From NCBI GenBank assembly GCA_028065135.1, contig JAPTWR010000143.1:1-52509 (forward strand): 52,509 nucleotides of DNA, read 5' to 3'. The notes under the pieces were generated by a model that had not been told where the DNA came from, did not search any database, and saw only the letters and a program-made list of their open reading frames with translations. How positions within the stretch are numbered: the first letter of the stretch is position 1; the number at the start of each line of letters is the position of its first letter. Origin of the DNA: Acidithiobacillus sp. (GTDB lineage Bacteria; Pseudomonadota; Gammaproteobacteria; Acidithiobacillales; Acidithiobacillaceae). Positions 25,031 through 34,941 of the stretch are shown here, one piece after another. The position numbers were made by a program, and so were the translations under genes.

Positions 25031-26195
25031 TCTGGAGTTCCTCCCGGACGACGACTTTGCTTTTGGGCACAGCCGGATAACGGCGGCTGACGCCGAGGAC
25101 GACACCCAGGGCTGCGCAGAGGAAGACCAGGGCGCTGCCGCCGTAACTGATCAGCGGCAGGGCAAAACCTTTGGTCGGCAGAGCGCCGAGATTCACGCCC
25201 ATGGACATAACCGCCTCGCCCCCAAACCAGGTCAGCGTGCCGTAACAGAAAAGAGCGAAGAAGGCATCACCGGCCGCCGCGGCACGGCGGCCGACGCGGT
25301 AGATACGCCAGCAGGCGATGCCATAGAGCATCGTCAGGGACCACACTCCGATCATGCCGAGCTCTTCGCCGATCACCGCCAGAATGAAGTCGGTATAGGA
25401 CTCGGGCAGGTAGAAATATTTCATTACCCCGTCGCCCAGACCGACTCCGAAGAGGCCGCCACGCCCAAAGGCAATGAGAGATTGCACCAACTGGAATCCG
25501 GCCCCGTAAGGATCTGCCCAGGGGTTTTGGAAGGTCGTGATGCGAGCCAGGCGATAAGGCGCTGATATGGCCAGGATTCCGAGTGCGCTACCCGATACGG
25601 CGCCGGCCAGGATGACGTAACCCAAGGGCAGGCCGCCCAGAAAGAGCATCACTCCGGTGAGGAGCACCACCATCGCGTAAGAGCCGAAATCCGGTTGCAG
25701 GAGCAGGAGCACACCCAGCAGACCGAGCACCACAAAAATCGGCCAGAGCCCCTCTTTGAAACGGCCCAGCAACTCCCCCTTACGTACCACGTAGCGGGCG
25801 AGGAAAAGCAGCAAGGCAAATTTCAGCAACTCGGAAGGTTGCAGGCGGACAATGAGGAAGTTGATCCAGCGATGGGAGCCATTCACCGATACGCCGACAA
25901 ATGGTATGAAAACAATAAGTAGGGCGATGATGGAAAGGCCCATCAGTGGGAAAGTGATGCGCTCCCAGAAATCCAGATCAATGCGGCTGGCGTAATAGAG
26001 TATCGCAGCGGCAAAAATGCCGTAGAGGCCCTGCCGCTCGGCAAAGAAGAAAGGATTGCCGGTCTCGTGCTGGGCGATGGGCGTGCTGGCGGAGTAGACC
26101 ATGATGAAGCCGAAGCCGAGCAAGGTCAGAATGACCCACCAGAGAACATAATCGGCAGGGCCGTCTTCCGCTAACCACCAACTTGGCCTGGTCAT
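25023..26195 (-). CDS. ftsW: Septal peptidoglycan glycosyltransferase FtsW (SEDS)
   Basis: A 390-residue polytopic SEDS protein with about ten membrane segments that polymerises lipid II at the septum with FtsI. Typical segments are GFIMVYSAS, RWINFLIVRLQPSELLK, LLQPDFGSYAMV, the loop GAGFQLVQSLIAFGRGGLFGVGLG and LPLISYGGSALV. The start overlaps the murD stop (ATGA). Confidence 0.97.
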   Translation of the reverse strand: MTRPSWWLAEDGPADYVLWWVILTLLGFGFIMVYSASTPIAQHETGNPFFFAERQGLYGIFAAAILYYASRIDLDFWERITFPLMGLSIIALLIVFIPFVGVSVNGSHRWINFLIVRLQPSELLKFALLLFLARYVVRKGELLGRFKEGLWPIFVVLGLLGVLLLLQPDFGSYAMVVLLTGVMLFLGGLPLGYVILAGAVSGSALGILAISAPYRLARITTFQNPWADPYGAGFQLVQSLIAFGRGGLFGVGLGDGVMKYFYLPESYTDFILAVIGEELGMIGVWSLTMLYGIACWRIYRVGRRAAAAGDAFFALFCYGTLTWFGGEAVMSMGVNLGALPTKGFALPLISYGGSALVFLCAALGVVLGVSRRYPAVPKSKVVVREELQNG

Positions 26196-27538
26196 GCCAC
26201 TCTCCCCGTCACGGTCTGCACGGCTGCGGCAAACTGACGGCCGCGATCCTGATAATCGATGAACATGTCCGTGCTGGCACAGGCAGGTGAGAGCAGTACC
26301 TGGTCGCCACTCCGCGCCATCTCCGCTGCCGCCTGTACCGCCGCTGGCATGCTGTCGGCAGCTTGCACCGGTAACACGTCAGCCAGCAGCGCGGCTATTT
26401 GCGGGCCATCCTTACCAAGGACGACGGCCCCCCGTTGACCGCGACAGGCTTCCCGTAGCGGACTCAGGTCGGCCCCTTTGGCATCGCCGCCCAGGATCAT
26501 CACCAGGGGTCCCGGCAAGCCGGACATGGCTTTGAGGGTGGCGCCCAAATTGGTGCCCTTGGAGTCGTCGTAGTAGTTCACCCCGTTCACCTCAGCAATC
26601 CAGGCGAGGCGGTGGGGCAAACCGGAGAAATTGCGCAAGGCCTGCCGAATGGCGGTAAGTGGGATATCCACGGCGCGCGCGAGCAATGCCGCCGCCAACG
26701 CATTTTCGGTGTTATGCCCACCGCGTAGCAGGAGTTGATCCAAAGCCAGCAACGGACCGTCGGCGCGCAGGCAGAGCTGACCATCGGCGGTATAGGCGTC
26801 GCGATCGCCTGCCCGTCCAAAGAACCGCAGTTGCACCCCTGCCGGAACCTGAGCGGGGAGGGCGGCGGTAAAGGTGTCTTCGGCATTCAGTACCAGGGTA
26901 TTCCCCGCCCCCATCGCCTGGAAAACGCGCGCCTTGGCGGCACCATAGGCCGTATAATCGCCGTGCCAATCCAGATGGTCGGGGCTCAGGTTGAGGATGG
27001 CGGCGGCGCGTGGGCGAAAATGTTGGCAGGCAGCGAGCTGAAAGCTGGACAGTTCCAGGACATAGAGCTCCGGCTCGGGACCCGTTTCCGGCAAAAGGTC
27101 GAGGGCGGGGATGCCGAGGTTGCCACCGACGGCGGCGCGTAGTCCGGCGGCTTGTGCCATCTCGCCAAGCAAAGTGGTGACCGTGCTTTTGCCATTGCTG
27201 CCGGTGATGGCGACGATGGACGTCCGGGCGATACGGCCGAAAAGTTCGATATCGCCGATGATCTCTATGCCCGCTTGTCTGGCGCGGAGCAAGGCGGGCA
27301 ATGTCGGCATCAGTCCTGGGCTGAGCAGAATGATATCCGCACCCAGGAACAGGTCTTCGGGAAGATCGCCAAAATGGAAATCGACGTCTGGGTAACGTTG
27401 CCGCAAATTGGCGGCGTCTTCTAGCCGGCGCGTGTCCGCGACCTGGCAACGGGCGCCCAGGCGCAGGGCGGTGCGCAAGAGGGAATGTCCCGTCTTGCCC
27501 ATGCCGGCGATGTATGCCTTTTTGCCGTTGAGGTCCAT
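26192..27538 (-). CDS. murD: UDP-N-acetylmuramoylalanine--D-glutamate ligase
   Basis: A 448-residue Mur ligase adding D-glutamate. The N-terminal nucleotide fold (YIAGMGKTGHSL), ATP loop GSNGKSTVTT, LSPDHLDWHG and YYDDSKGTNLGAT are all canonical. It starts one base before mraY ends on the same strand and overlaps ftsW by 4 bases. Confidence 0.97.
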   Translation of the reverse strand: MDLNGKKAYIAGMGKTGHSLLRTALRLGARCQVADTRRLEDAANLRQRYPDVDFHFGDLPEDLFLGADIILLSPGLMPTLPALLRARQAGIEIIGDIELFGRIARTSIVAITGSNGKSTVTTLLGEMAQAAGLRAAVGGNLGIPALDLLPETGPEPELYVLELSSFQLAACQHFRPRAAAILNLSPDHLDWHGDYTAYGAAKARVFQAMGAGNTLVLNAEDTFTAALPAQVPAGVQLRFFGRAGDRDAYTADGQLCLRADGPLLALDQLLLRGGHNTENALAAALLARAVDIPLTAIRQALRNFSGLPHRLAWIAEVNGVNYYDDSKGTNLGATLKAMSGLPGPLVMILGGDAKGADLSPLREACRGQRGAVVLGKDGPQIAALLADVLPVQAADSMPAAVQAAAEMARSGDQVLLSPACASTDMFIDYQDRGRQFAAAVQTVTGRVA

Positions 27539-27539
27539 G

Positions 27540-28622
27540 TCAGCGTATCTTCAGGCTGGAAAGACCGACGAGGACCAGAATCACGGTGATGATCCAGAAG
27601 CGGACCGCCACCCGGGGTTCGGGCCAGCCTTTTTTCTCAAAATGATGGTGCAGGGGCGCCATGCGGAAGACCCGTTTGCCGGTGAGCCGGAAAGAGGCCA
27701 CCTGGATGATGACGGATAAGGTTTCTACCACAAAAACGCCGCCCATAATGACCAGCACGAGTTCCTGACGGGCGATGATGGCGACGATGGCCAGCGCCGC
27801 GCCCAGCGCCAGGGCGCCGGTATCGCCCATGAAAACCTCGGCCGGATACGTGTTAAACCAGAGAAAACCGAGTCCCGCGCCCACCAGTGCCCCGCAGAAA
27901 ATCAGCATTTGTCCAGAGCCCGGCACCCAGGGCACATCCAGGTAGTGGGCGAAGACCGCGTTGCCGGATACGTAAGCGAATATTCCTAAAGCCGCTGCGA
28001 CCATGACTGTCGGTACAATGGCCAAGCCATCCAGTCCGTCGGTCAGGTTGACGGCATTGGAGGTGCCGACAATCACGAAATAACTGAACAGGATGAAGCC
28101 GATGCCCAGCGGGATCAGTACATGTGGTACAAAAGGCAGGATCAGGCTGGTCTCTATCGGCTTGTTGGCCAGGGCGTAGAGCATACTCGCCGCGGCGAAG
28201 GCCACCAGCGACTGTAAACCATATTTGGCCCGCGCCGAGAGTCCTTTGCTGTTTTTGCGCCGCAGCTTGCGCCGGTCGTCGCTGAAGCCGATGGCGCCAA
28301 AGGCCAGGGTAGTGAGCACCGCCACCCAGACCAGCGGATTACGCAAATCCGACCAGAGCAGCGTCGTCAGGACGACTATCAGCAGGATCAGGGCGCCGCC
28401 CATGGTGGGTGTACCCTGTTTGCTCAGGTGGGTTTCGGGGCCGTCATTGCGGACCATCTGACCGATTTTGTACCGACGCAGGCGGGCGATAAAGAAGGGG
28501 CCGATGAACAACGAGAGGAGCAATGCGGTAAGGACGGCCAATACGCCGCGCAGGGTCAGATAGTGAAATACGTAAAAGCCGTGATAAAGGTTGCCGAGTT
28601 CCATAAAGAGGGCGTAGAGCAT
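27540..28622 (-). CDS. mraY: Phospho-MurNAc-pentapeptide translocase
   Basis: A 360-residue integral membrane enzyme with about ten helices that moves phospho-MurNAc-pentapeptide to undecaprenyl phosphate, making lipid I. Diagnostic are [11 protein letters not shown], the [16 protein letters not shown] segment with the paired aspartates, [23 protein letters not shown] and the [13 protein letters not shown] histidine motif. The start overlaps the murF stop (TGATG). Confidence 0.98.
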   Translation of the reverse strand: MLYALFMELGNLYHGFYVFHYLTLRGVLAVLTALLLSLFIGPFFIARLRRYKIGQMVRNDGPETHLSKQGTPTMGGALILLIVVLTTLLWSDLRNPLVWVAVLTTLAFGAIGFSDDRRKLRRKNSKGLSARAKYGLQSLVAFAAASMLYALANKPIETSLILPFVPHVLIPLGIGFILFSYFVIVGTSNAVNLTDGLDGLAIVPTVMVAAALGIFAYVSGNAVFAHYLDVPWVPGSGQMLIFCGALVGAGLGFLWFNTYPAEVFMGDTGALALGAALAIVAIIARQELVLVIMGGVFVVETLSVIIQVASFRLTGKRVFRMAPLHHHFEKKGWPEPRVAVRFWIITVILVLVGLSSLKIR

Positions 28623-29974
28623 CAGGCGTCCCCCCCGGTTAGTGCCTGTACGACGCGTTCCATGTGGGCGGCGCGGGAGCCTTTGATCAGTACCACGGTG
28701 TCTCCGTCCAGGCGACTTTGCAGGGCAGTTAGTAAAGGGGGCAATTCGGAGAAGGCTTCGGCGTCGACGCCGAAGGCATCGGCTGCTTCTGCTGCCAGCG
28801 GGCCGAGTGTGTAAAGGCGCTCAATACCGAGTTGCCGCGCCAGTGTCCCCGCCTGCCGATGGTAAAGTGCGGCTTCGGGACCGAGTTCACCCATGTCACC
28901 CAGGACGAGAATGCATTGGCCGCCCTGCGTGGCGAGCACGCGCAGGGCGGCCTCCAGAGAAGCCGGATTGGCGTTGTAAGTGTCGTCGAGAAGCCGACTG
29001 CCATGAGGGCCGGAGCGCCACTGTAAACGCCCAGGGATGGTCTTCAGTCCGGCCACCGCCCGTTGAATCTGCGGAATGGGAATATCGAGCGCCAGCGCCG
29101 CGGTCGTGGCCGCCAGGACATTGCGGCCATTGTGTTGACCGGGCAAGGGAATCTCCAGAGTGAATTGCCCTTGCGGAGCGCGCACCTCCAGATATCCGCC
29201 ACCCTGTTCGTGGGCGTGCCAGTGTCCGCGTACCCGCGTCGGGCGATGCTCCAAGCTGAAGCGCCAGACCTCGCCCGGCGCCCGTTCCGCCCAGAAATCC
29301 GCGAAAGGATCATCGCCATTGAGGATCGTGATACCGCGATTGTCTAGACCGGAGAGAATTTCGCCTTTGGCTGCGGCAATGGCGGTAACGCTGCCGAGAC
29401 CCTCCAGATGCGCGGGGGCGGCATTGTTGATCAGGGCCAGAGTGGGCCGCGCCAGCCCGCTGAGGAGGGTGAGTTCGCCGGGGTGATTCATGCCCATTTC
29501 CAGCACCGCGTAACGATGCTCCGGACCGAGTCTGGCGAGCGTCAGAGGCACGCCGACGTGATTATTCTGATTGCCGAGTGTGGCAAGCACCGGGCCGGAC
29601 TCGTTAAGAATGGCGGTGAGTACCTCTTTGACCGTCGTTTTGCCGCAGGAACCGGTCACCGCCAGCAGCGGCAGGCTGAACCGCCGCCGCCATTGGGCGG
29701 CCAATGTCTGCAACGCTATCAGAGTATCCCCCACCAAGACGCCGGGTGCGGTGGCAGGGGTGCCGGTCAGCACGGCCCCGGCGCCCTGAGCAAGAGCATC
29801 AGGCACGAAGTCCTCGCCATTGAAGCGGTCGCCGCGCAATGCGACAAAAAGTTGTCCCGTCATCGGCTGGCGGCTGTCCGTGGCGATGCCCTGAATTTCT
29901 TTGCGGCCAGCGCTGCCGGGCAACAGCTTACCCCCGGTTATTCCAGCGATTTCTTTCAGTGAATAGCGGATCAT
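28622..29974 (-). CDS. murF: UDP-MurNAc-tripeptide--D-Ala-D-Ala ligase
   Basis: A 450-residue Mur ligase adding D-Ala-D-Ala to complete the pentapeptide. Visible are [14 protein letters not shown], the ATP loop [27 protein letters not shown] and [10 protein letters not shown]. Its start overlaps the murE stop by 4 bases. Length is normal. Confidence 0.97.
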   Translation of the reverse strand: MIRYSLKEIAGITGGKLLPGSAGRKEIQGIATDSRQPMTGQLFVALRGDRFNGEDFVPDALAQGAGAVLTGTPATAPGVLVGDTLIALQTLAAQWRRRFSLPLLAVTGSCGKTTVKEVLTAILNESGPVLATLGNQNNHVGVPLTLARLGPEHRYAVLEMGMNHPGELTLLSGLARPTLALINNAAPAHLEGLGSVTAIAAAKGEILSGLDNRGITILNGDDPFADFWAERAPGEVWRFSLEHRPTRVRGHWHAHEQGGGYLEVRAPQGQFTLEIPLPGQHNGRNVLAATTAALALDIPIPQIQRAVAGLKTIPGRLQWRSGPHGSRLLDDTYNANPASLEAALRVLATQGGQCILVLGDMGELGPEAALYHRQAGTLARQLGIERLYTLGPLAAEAADAFGVDAEAFSELPPLLTALQSRLDGDTVVLIKGSRAAHMERVVQALTGGDA

Positions 29975-31419
29975 GCGCTGAGCACCTCCGCGGCAATACT
30001 GCGATCCTGAAAGGGTAAACGCTGCCCCAGTATCTCCTGGATGCGTTCGTGTCCCTTACCGGCGATGAGCACCCAATCCCCGGCCTGCGATGCAATGATG
30101 GCGGCCCGGATGGCCGCCGCGCGGTCATGGATCACGGTAGCCTGACCGGGCCGTTCCATACCGTCCAGGATGTCGTTGACGATAGCCTCGGGTGCTTCGC
30201 TGCGCGGGTTATCGTCGGTGAGAATGACGTGGTCGGCAAGGCGTTCGGCCACCCGCCCCATTTCCGGTCGTTTGCCATGATCCCGATCACCACCACAGCC
30301 AAAGACCACGGTCACGGCACCTTTGGCGACTTCGCGCAGGTCGGTCAGCACCCGCTGCAGCGCGTCGGGGGTGTGGGCATAGTCGATCATCACCTGTGCC
30401 TTGCCGGGGACCGGAGCCAAGCGCTGATATCGACCTTCCGGCAAATCGAGTCCGGCGATGGCGGCGTCACTGACCGGCCAGCCCATACCCTCAGCAGTGG
30501 CCAGCGCAGCCAGCAGATTCTGAATATTGCTGTTGCCGATGAGGGGGCTGCGCAGGCGCCGCGGGCCGCTAGGGGTATGCAGGTCGAGCAGGGTACCGCT
30601 GGCTCCGGGATGCCACTCGACAGCCTGGTAGTCGCCGCTTTTTACCCCGAAGCGCAGTTGCCGGACTTCCGGCAACACCGCGGCAGCGATCTGCCCAGCA
30701 AATGTGTCGTCGCTGTTTACTACGGCCAATTGGAGGTCTGGCGTCTGGAAGAGACGGGCTTTGGTCGCGCCGTAGTGCGCCATGTCCCCATGAAAATCAA
30801 GATGGTCCCGACTGAGATTGGTAAATACGGCAACGGAAAAGGGTACTGCCGCAACCCGTTCCAGCGCGAGCGCATGGGAGGAGACTTCCATGGCGATGAC
30901 CTTGGCGCCCTGATCGCGCAGTGTCGCCAGGGTCTGCCACAAAGGGACCGGGTCCGGTGTGGTATTGACTTGGGAGATAAGCGCGTCCACGCGGCCGTAG
31001 CCAAGGGTGCCGATGATCATAGCGGGCTGCGGCGCGAGTTCGGCGATGAGGCGGGTGACGCTGCTCTTGCCGTTGGTGCCGGTAACACCAATGATGACAG
31101 GCGCCTGACCCGTGTCCCAGCGATGCCAGCGGCGCAATGCCCTACCGAGCAAAGCCCGCGCCTGCGGACTTTGCCAGACGGGGTGACCCTGTTCGGTGTA
31201 AGTGCTCTCTTCACCGCCTTCCAACAGCGCTGCGCTTGCACCTGCCGCCCAAGCCTGTTGCAAAAATTGCCGACCGTCACCATGGCTGGTGTTCAATCCG
31301 ACGTAGAGCATGCCCGGTCGCAGGCGGCGGGTATCGGTTTCAATGCCCTGCAGGGCAATTCCCGCCAAGGCAGTAGGCGTGGCGGGCAACAGGCTGGCGA
31401 GTGTCTCAGTGTGCGGCAT
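29971..31419 (-). CDS. murE: UDP-MurNAc-L-Ala-D-Glu--2,6-diaminopimelate ligase
   Basis: A 482-residue Mur ligase. The ATP loop GTNGKSSVTR, FTNLSRDHLDFHG and DYAHTPDAL are present, and the DNPR motif (TDDNPRSE) shows meso-diaminopimelate as the third residue and not lysine, as expected for a Gram-negative wall. I chose ATG 31419 (MPHTETLASLLP), which overlaps the ftsI stop by 14 bases; the frame is open to 31503 inside ftsI. Confidence 0.95.
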   Translation of the reverse strand: MPHTETLASLLPATPTALAGIALQGIETDTRRLRPGMLYVGLNTSHGDGRQFLQQAWAAGASAALLEGGEESTYTEQGHPVWQSPQARALLGRALRRWHRWDTGQAPVIIGVTGTNGKSSVTRLIAELAPQPAMIIGTLGYGRVDALISQVNTTPDPVPLWQTLATLRDQGAKVIAMEVSSHALALERVAAVPFSVAVFTNLSRDHLDFHGDMAHYGATKARLFQTPDLQLAVVNSDDTFAGQIAAAVLPEVRQLRFGVKSGDYQAVEWHPGASGTLLDLHTPSGPRRLRSPLIGNSNIQNLLAALATAEGMGWPVSDAAIAGLDLPEGRYQRLAPVPGKAQVMIDYAHTPDALQRVLTDLREVAKGAVTVVFGCGGDRDHGKRPEMGRVAERLADHVILTDDNPRSEAPEAIVNDILDGMERPGQATVIHDRAAAIRAAIIASQAGDWVLIAGKGHERIQEILGQRLPFQDRSIAAEVLSA

Positions 31420-33190
31420 CGCCAGCCCCCTCGGCCCAACGCCGCTCCTGGTCCGCGCTCCTGGGTTTCCCTGCCGCGGCATTCCAGGCGCTGGCGCTGA
31501 CATCGGGTTGTACGCCCATTTGATGCAGGGCAGCGCTCATGGTCACCCGAAATACCGGGGCGGCGACTACCCCGCCATAACGCCAGCCCTGAGTTGGTCC
31601 ACGCACCACTACGGCCATGACGAATCGCGGATTGTTAGCGGGCGCGAAGCCGACAAAGGTGGTATTCACTTGATGCTTATGAAAGCCGCCCTTACCATTA
31701 GCCATGATGGACGTGCCGGTTTTCCCGGCTACCGAATAGCCGGGAATCGCGGCAAGGAAACCGGTGCCGCCCCGACTGGTCACCCCGGCGAGCCAGTCGC
31801 GCAGTCGCGCCGCAGTGGCGGCCGGTATGACCTGCTGACTGTGCAGGGGGGTGTTGCTGGTGCTGCGCAGTAAGGTGGGTTGGACATAGACCCCGTTATT
31901 GGCGATGGCGCCGTAAGCCGCCGCCAGTTGCAAAGGGGTGACGGAGAGACCATAACCGTAAGCCATGGCGGCACGCCGCGCCACATCCCAACCTTGCCAT
32001 GCGGGGACCGCACCGCCCGTTTCCCCCGGCAGTCCTAAGCCGCTTACCTGCCCAAAACCGACATTGCGCAGCATCTGGTAGAGATCGGCAGGCGGTGTCC
32101 GCAGGGAAATTTTCGCCGCGCCAATGTTGCTGGAATACTTGAGCACCTGAGCGAGGTCGAGGGTGCCGTGACGAACATCGTCCTGAATGCAGTAATGGGC
32201 CACCCGAAAGCAGTTGGTGTTCACATCAAACGTGGAATTGGGCTGAATGCTGCCGTCATCCAATGCGGCAGCGATGGTAAAAGGTTTCACCACCGAGCCT
32301 GGCTCGAAAGTATCGGCGACGGCGCGATTGTTGTAGAGGTCTGGCTGGTAATCGGCGCGATCATTGGGGTTAAAAGAGGGATAGCTGACCATGGCGAGAA
32401 TTTCGCCGGTATGCACATTCATCAGCACCGCTGCTCCGGAGCGCGCCTGAAAACGCTGTACGGCGGAGGCGAGAGCGGTGTACGCCACATACTGGATATT
32501 GCGGTCGATGCTGAGTGTGAGTGCCTGGCCGGGCAGGGCTGGTTTGGTTGTGCCCAGGATGGCGAGCGGATGTCCCAGATTGTCGCGCAGCCCGGTTTCC
32601 TGTCCTGCCTTCCCCTGTAGCCACTGGTTATAGGCCAGCTCCAACCCTTCAATGCCGCGTTCGTCCACGTTGGTGAAACCGAGCAATGGCGCGGCGATGC
32701 TGCCGGACGGATAGTAACGCCTATTTTCATTGAGGCTGTATAAACCGGGTACATGCAGGGCGAGAATAGCAGCGGCACGTTCCGGAGCAATCTGGCGGGC
32801 AAGGAAGGTGAATCGGCTGCCGCCGCTATGGATCCGTGTGGCAAGGGCGGTTGTGCTGATTCCTAAGGCGGCGGCAATTTGTGGCCAATGTGCTTGCTGC
32901 GGGTTGAACAACCGGGGGTCTACCCAGAGGGTTTGCACCGGGACGGACAGAGCTAACGCTTTACCGGAACGATCGAGAATGGGGCCGCGCTGCGCCGGCA
33001 AGGCGAAATGTCGCAGATACCGCAGTGCGCCCTGGTTGCGTAGAAAGTGACCGCGCTCCACCTGCGCGCGCCAGGCTTGTGCCATGATCGCCGCCAAACC
33101 CAGCGCAACCACCATCCATACGGCGGTCGCCCGCCACGCGGGAAGCGTAACGGGTTGCGGCGAGTGGAGGGGGGCGCCGGGATAGGTCAT
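31406..33190 (-). CDS. ftsI: Septal peptidoglycan transpeptidase FtsI (PBP3)
   Basis: A 594-residue class B penicillin-binding protein with one N-terminal membrane anchor (about residues 20-40). The catalytic motifs are in order: SxxK as SVVK in FEPGSVVKPFT, SxN as SSN in KYSSNIGAAK, and KTG as GKTGTS. The pedestal region RGPILDRSGKALA is typical. It overlaps ftsL by 4 bases (ATGA). Confidence 0.97.
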   Translation of the reverse strand: MTYPGAPLHSPQPVTLPAWRATAVWMVVALGLAAIMAQAWRAQVERGHFLRNQGALRYLRHFALPAQRGPILDRSGKALALSVPVQTLWVDPRLFNPQQAHWPQIAAALGISTTALATRIHSGGSRFTFLARQIAPERAAAILALHVPGLYSLNENRRYYPSGSIAAPLLGFTNVDERGIEGLELAYNQWLQGKAGQETGLRDNLGHPLAILGTTKPALPGQALTLSIDRNIQYVAYTALASAVQRFQARSGAAVLMNVHTGEILAMVSYPSFNPNDRADYQPDLYNNRAVADTFEPGSVVKPFTIAAALDDGSIQPNSTFDVNTNCFRVAHYCIQDDVRHGTLDLAQVLKYSSNIGAAKISLRTPPADLYQMLRNVGFGQVSGLGLPGETGGAVPAWQGWDVARRAAMAYGYGLSVTPLQLAAAYGAIANNGVYVQPTLLRSTSNTPLHSQQVIPAATAARLRDWLAGVTSRGGTGFLAAIPGYSVAGKTGTSIMANGKGGFHKHQVNTTFVGFAPANNPRFVMAVVVRGPTQGWRYGGVVAAPVFRVTMSAALHQMGVQPDVSASAWNAAAGKPRSADQERRWAEGAGDAAH

Positions 33191-33459
33191 GGTGCTTTGA
33201 CCATGACAATCTGATCGTTTTTGGGGGCGGCAAGCCCGAGTTTTTGGTGTGCAATATCGCCCACGCGGGCATTGGAAGCGAGTGTGGCCTGCTCCAATTG
33301 GAGCTGGCCCCAGCGGTTGTCCAGGGCGAAATGTTTGGCCTGGGCTTCCTGCAAGGCGATGAACTGGCTACGGGTATTCTCTCTTGCCGCGACGATTCCG
33401 AATAGCGTGGCGGTAATCAGCAGGGCGAAAATAATGGTGCTACGCCGCATGTCGTGCAC
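33187..33459 (-). CDS. ftsL: Cell division protein FtsL
   Basis: A 90-residue bitopic protein: a short N-terminus, one membrane helix (about residues 8-24) and a periplasmic coiled coil rich in Gln, Glu and Leu that pairs with FtsB. Sequence conservation in FtsL is low; the call rests on size, layout, the LQLEQATLASNARVGDIAH stretch and position between rsmH and ftsI. Its start lies 20 bases inside the rsmH end. Confidence 0.9.
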   Translation of the reverse strand: MHDMRRSTIIFALLITATLFGIVAARENTRSQFIALQEAQAKHFALDNRWGQLQLEQATLASNARVGDIAHQKLGLAAPKNDQIVMVKAP

Positions 33460-34405
33460 TCCTTTCGGCAGCCCGCAGCACGGCCGAGCGGGAACGGGGG
33501 TTGTCGTAAGTTTCCCGGGCGCTGGCCCGCAGCGCCTTACCGACAGGATGCCACGGCAGAGGCGGGAGCTCGCTGGCCCGCAGGGGTATGTCAGCGCTGA
33601 TACGATAACCGTCAGCGCGGAAAAAACGTTTTACCAACCGATCTTCCAGAGAGTGAAAGCTGATGACCGCCAGCCGGCCGCCCACGCGCAATGCATTCAT
33701 GGCCTGGGGGAGAAAGGCTTCCAGTTCTTCCAGTTCGCGGTTGATGAAAATGCGGATGCCCTGAAAACTGCGGGTGGCCGCATGCTGTCCGATTTCGTGA
33801 CGGGGCAGTAGCTCAGCGATCAGATCCGCCAGTTGCAAGGTTCTGGTGATCGGAGTTTGTTCCCGGACACGCAGGATGGCGCGGGCGATAGGGCGGGCAA
33901 AACGTTCCTCGCCGTATTCGCGCAATACCCGCGTTATTTCTGCTTGGGGTGCGATGGCCAGCCACTCTGCGGCGCTCATGCCTGCCCCGGGGTCCATGCG
34001 CATGTCGAGAGGGCCGTCGCGCAGGAAGCTGAAGCCGCGGTCTGCCTCATCCAGTTGTGGGGAGGAGACGCCGAGGTCGGCGAGAATGGCGTCCACACTC
34101 CCCCACCCCAGCGTAGTGAGTATCCCGGCCAATTGGCTGAAGCGTGCCTGACGGATATATACCCGGGAGTCCTGCGCGAAACGGGCGCGCAATGTGGCAA
34201 TGGCGGTCGGGTCGCGGTCGAGGATGAGCAGGGTGTCCGCCGCTCCGAGCTCGGCCAGCAAGGCCGCACTGTGGCCGCCGCGCCCACCGGTCGCGTCGAC
34301 GCAGCGCACCGGCGCACCGGTATGGAGTGCCGGACGCAGGACAGCGATGGTTTCTGCCAGAAGAACTGCAACGTGTGCTGTGCTTGGTTCATTTTCACCT
34401 CTCAC
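33440..34405 (-). CDS. rsmH: 16S rRNA (cytosine-1402-N4)-methyltransferase
   Basis: A 321-residue SAM-dependent methyltransferase (formerly MraW) acting on the 30S decoding site. Motifs are HVAVLLAETI, VDATGGRGGHSAALL, LDRDPTA, ADLGVSSPQLD and FHSLEDRLVKRFF. The start is GTG at 34405, forming GTGA with the mraZ stop; no better in-frame ATG lies upstream of the conserved N-terminus. Confidence 0.96.
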   Translation of the reverse strand: MRGENEPSTAHVAVLLAETIAVLRPALHTGAPVRCVDATGGRGGHSAALLAELGAADTLLILDRDPTAIATLRARFAQDSRVYIRQARFSQLAGILTTLGWGSVDAILADLGVSSPQLDEADRGFSFLRDGPLDMRMDPGAGMSAAEWLAIAPQAEITRVLREYGEERFARPIARAILRVREQTPITRTLQLADLIAELLPRHEIGQHAATRSFQGIRIFINRELEELEAFLPQAMNALRVGGRLAVISFHSLEDRLVKRFFRADGYRISADIPLRASELPPLPWHPVGKALRASARETYDNPRSRSAVLRAAERSARHAA

Positions 34406-34857
34406 AGGACCAGATCACCCAAGCCGGCGAAACTATCGGCGTTGGCCAGCCAGTTTTCCTGGCAGATGTCCCAACGGGCGGCATCCCAGATTTCAAATTT
34501 GTCGATCTGACCCACCAGTACCAATTCCTTGTCCAGCTCGGCGAATTTGCGCAGGTTGGGAGAAAGGAGGACGCGGCCTTGGGCATCCAGGCGGAGCTCT
34601 TCAGACTGCCCCACAAAAAGACGTTGAAACTGACGGGCTGCGGTATTGTTGCTGGGGAGTTCGGCGATGCGGCGTTCGACCTTTTCCCAGGTGGGCAGGG
34701 GGTAGGCGACCAGGCAGCGTTCTCCTTCCCGGCTCTGGGCATCAATGGTAATGATTAATTGCCCGTCGCAGTGGGCGCTCAACCAGTCGCGGAAACGCGC
34801 GGGGACGTTCATGCGTCCCTTGCTGTCCAGACTGTGTCGATGCGTTCCCCTAAACAT
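34402..34857 (-). CDS. mraZ: Transcriptional regulator MraZ
   Basis: A 151-residue AbrB-like DNA-binding protein that forms rings and represses its own operon, the dcw cluster. The duplicated motif with DxxxR is visible twice: SLDSKGRMNVPARFR near the start and LDAQGRVLLSPNLR in the second half. I chose ATG 34857 (MFRGTHRHS), the family N-terminus, with GGAGGA upstream; the frame is open to 34941, upstream of the likely transcription start. Its probable operator lies directly upstream. Confidence 0.95.
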   Translation of the reverse strand: MFRGTHRHSLDSKGRMNVPARFRDWLSAHCDGQLIITIDAQSREGERCLVAYPLPTWEKVERRIAELPSNNTAARQFQRLFVGQSEELRLDAQGRVLLSPNLRKFAELDKELVLVGQIDKFEIWDAARWDICQENWLANADSFAGLGDLVL

Positions 34858-34870
34858 GTCTGCACTCTCC

Positions 34871-34905
34871 TCCAAAAACTTCCACTTTGCCCCACTTTGC
34901 CCCAC
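34871..34905 (-). promoter_or_regulatory. MraZ operator: phased TGGG boxes
   Basis: On the minus strand TGGGGCAAAG occurs twice in tandem, followed by TGGAAGTTTT and TGGAGGAGAG, giving four TGG(G) boxes at exact ten-base intervals (starting at 34904, 34894, 34884 and 34874). In E. coli and Mycoplasma MraZ binds direct repeats of TGGGN separated by five bases, so this array fits an autoregulatory site. It covers the predicted transcription start and the last box merges with the ribosome binding site. Confidence 0.8.
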
Positions 34906-34912
34906 ATTTCGA

Positions 34913-34941
34913 AGATTAGAGGGAAGGGTGTCTGCTGTCAA
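34913..34941 (-). promoter_or_regulatory. Sigma70-type promoter of the dcw cluster
   Basis: On the minus strand TTGACA (34941-34936) and TAATCT (34918-34913) are separated by exactly 17 bases. Transcription would begin near 34906, immediately before the MraZ boxes, so MraZ bound there would block initiation or escape. Confidence 0.75.

Noticed and set aside
23894..25090. 398-codon plus-strand frame over murG
   Set aside because: It is antisense to murG and the murC start, with a compositionally odd product.
30049..31500. 483-codon frame antisense to murE
   Set aside because: It mirrors murE codons, and murE has all Mur ligase motifs; no ribosome binding site or motif supports the antisense frame.
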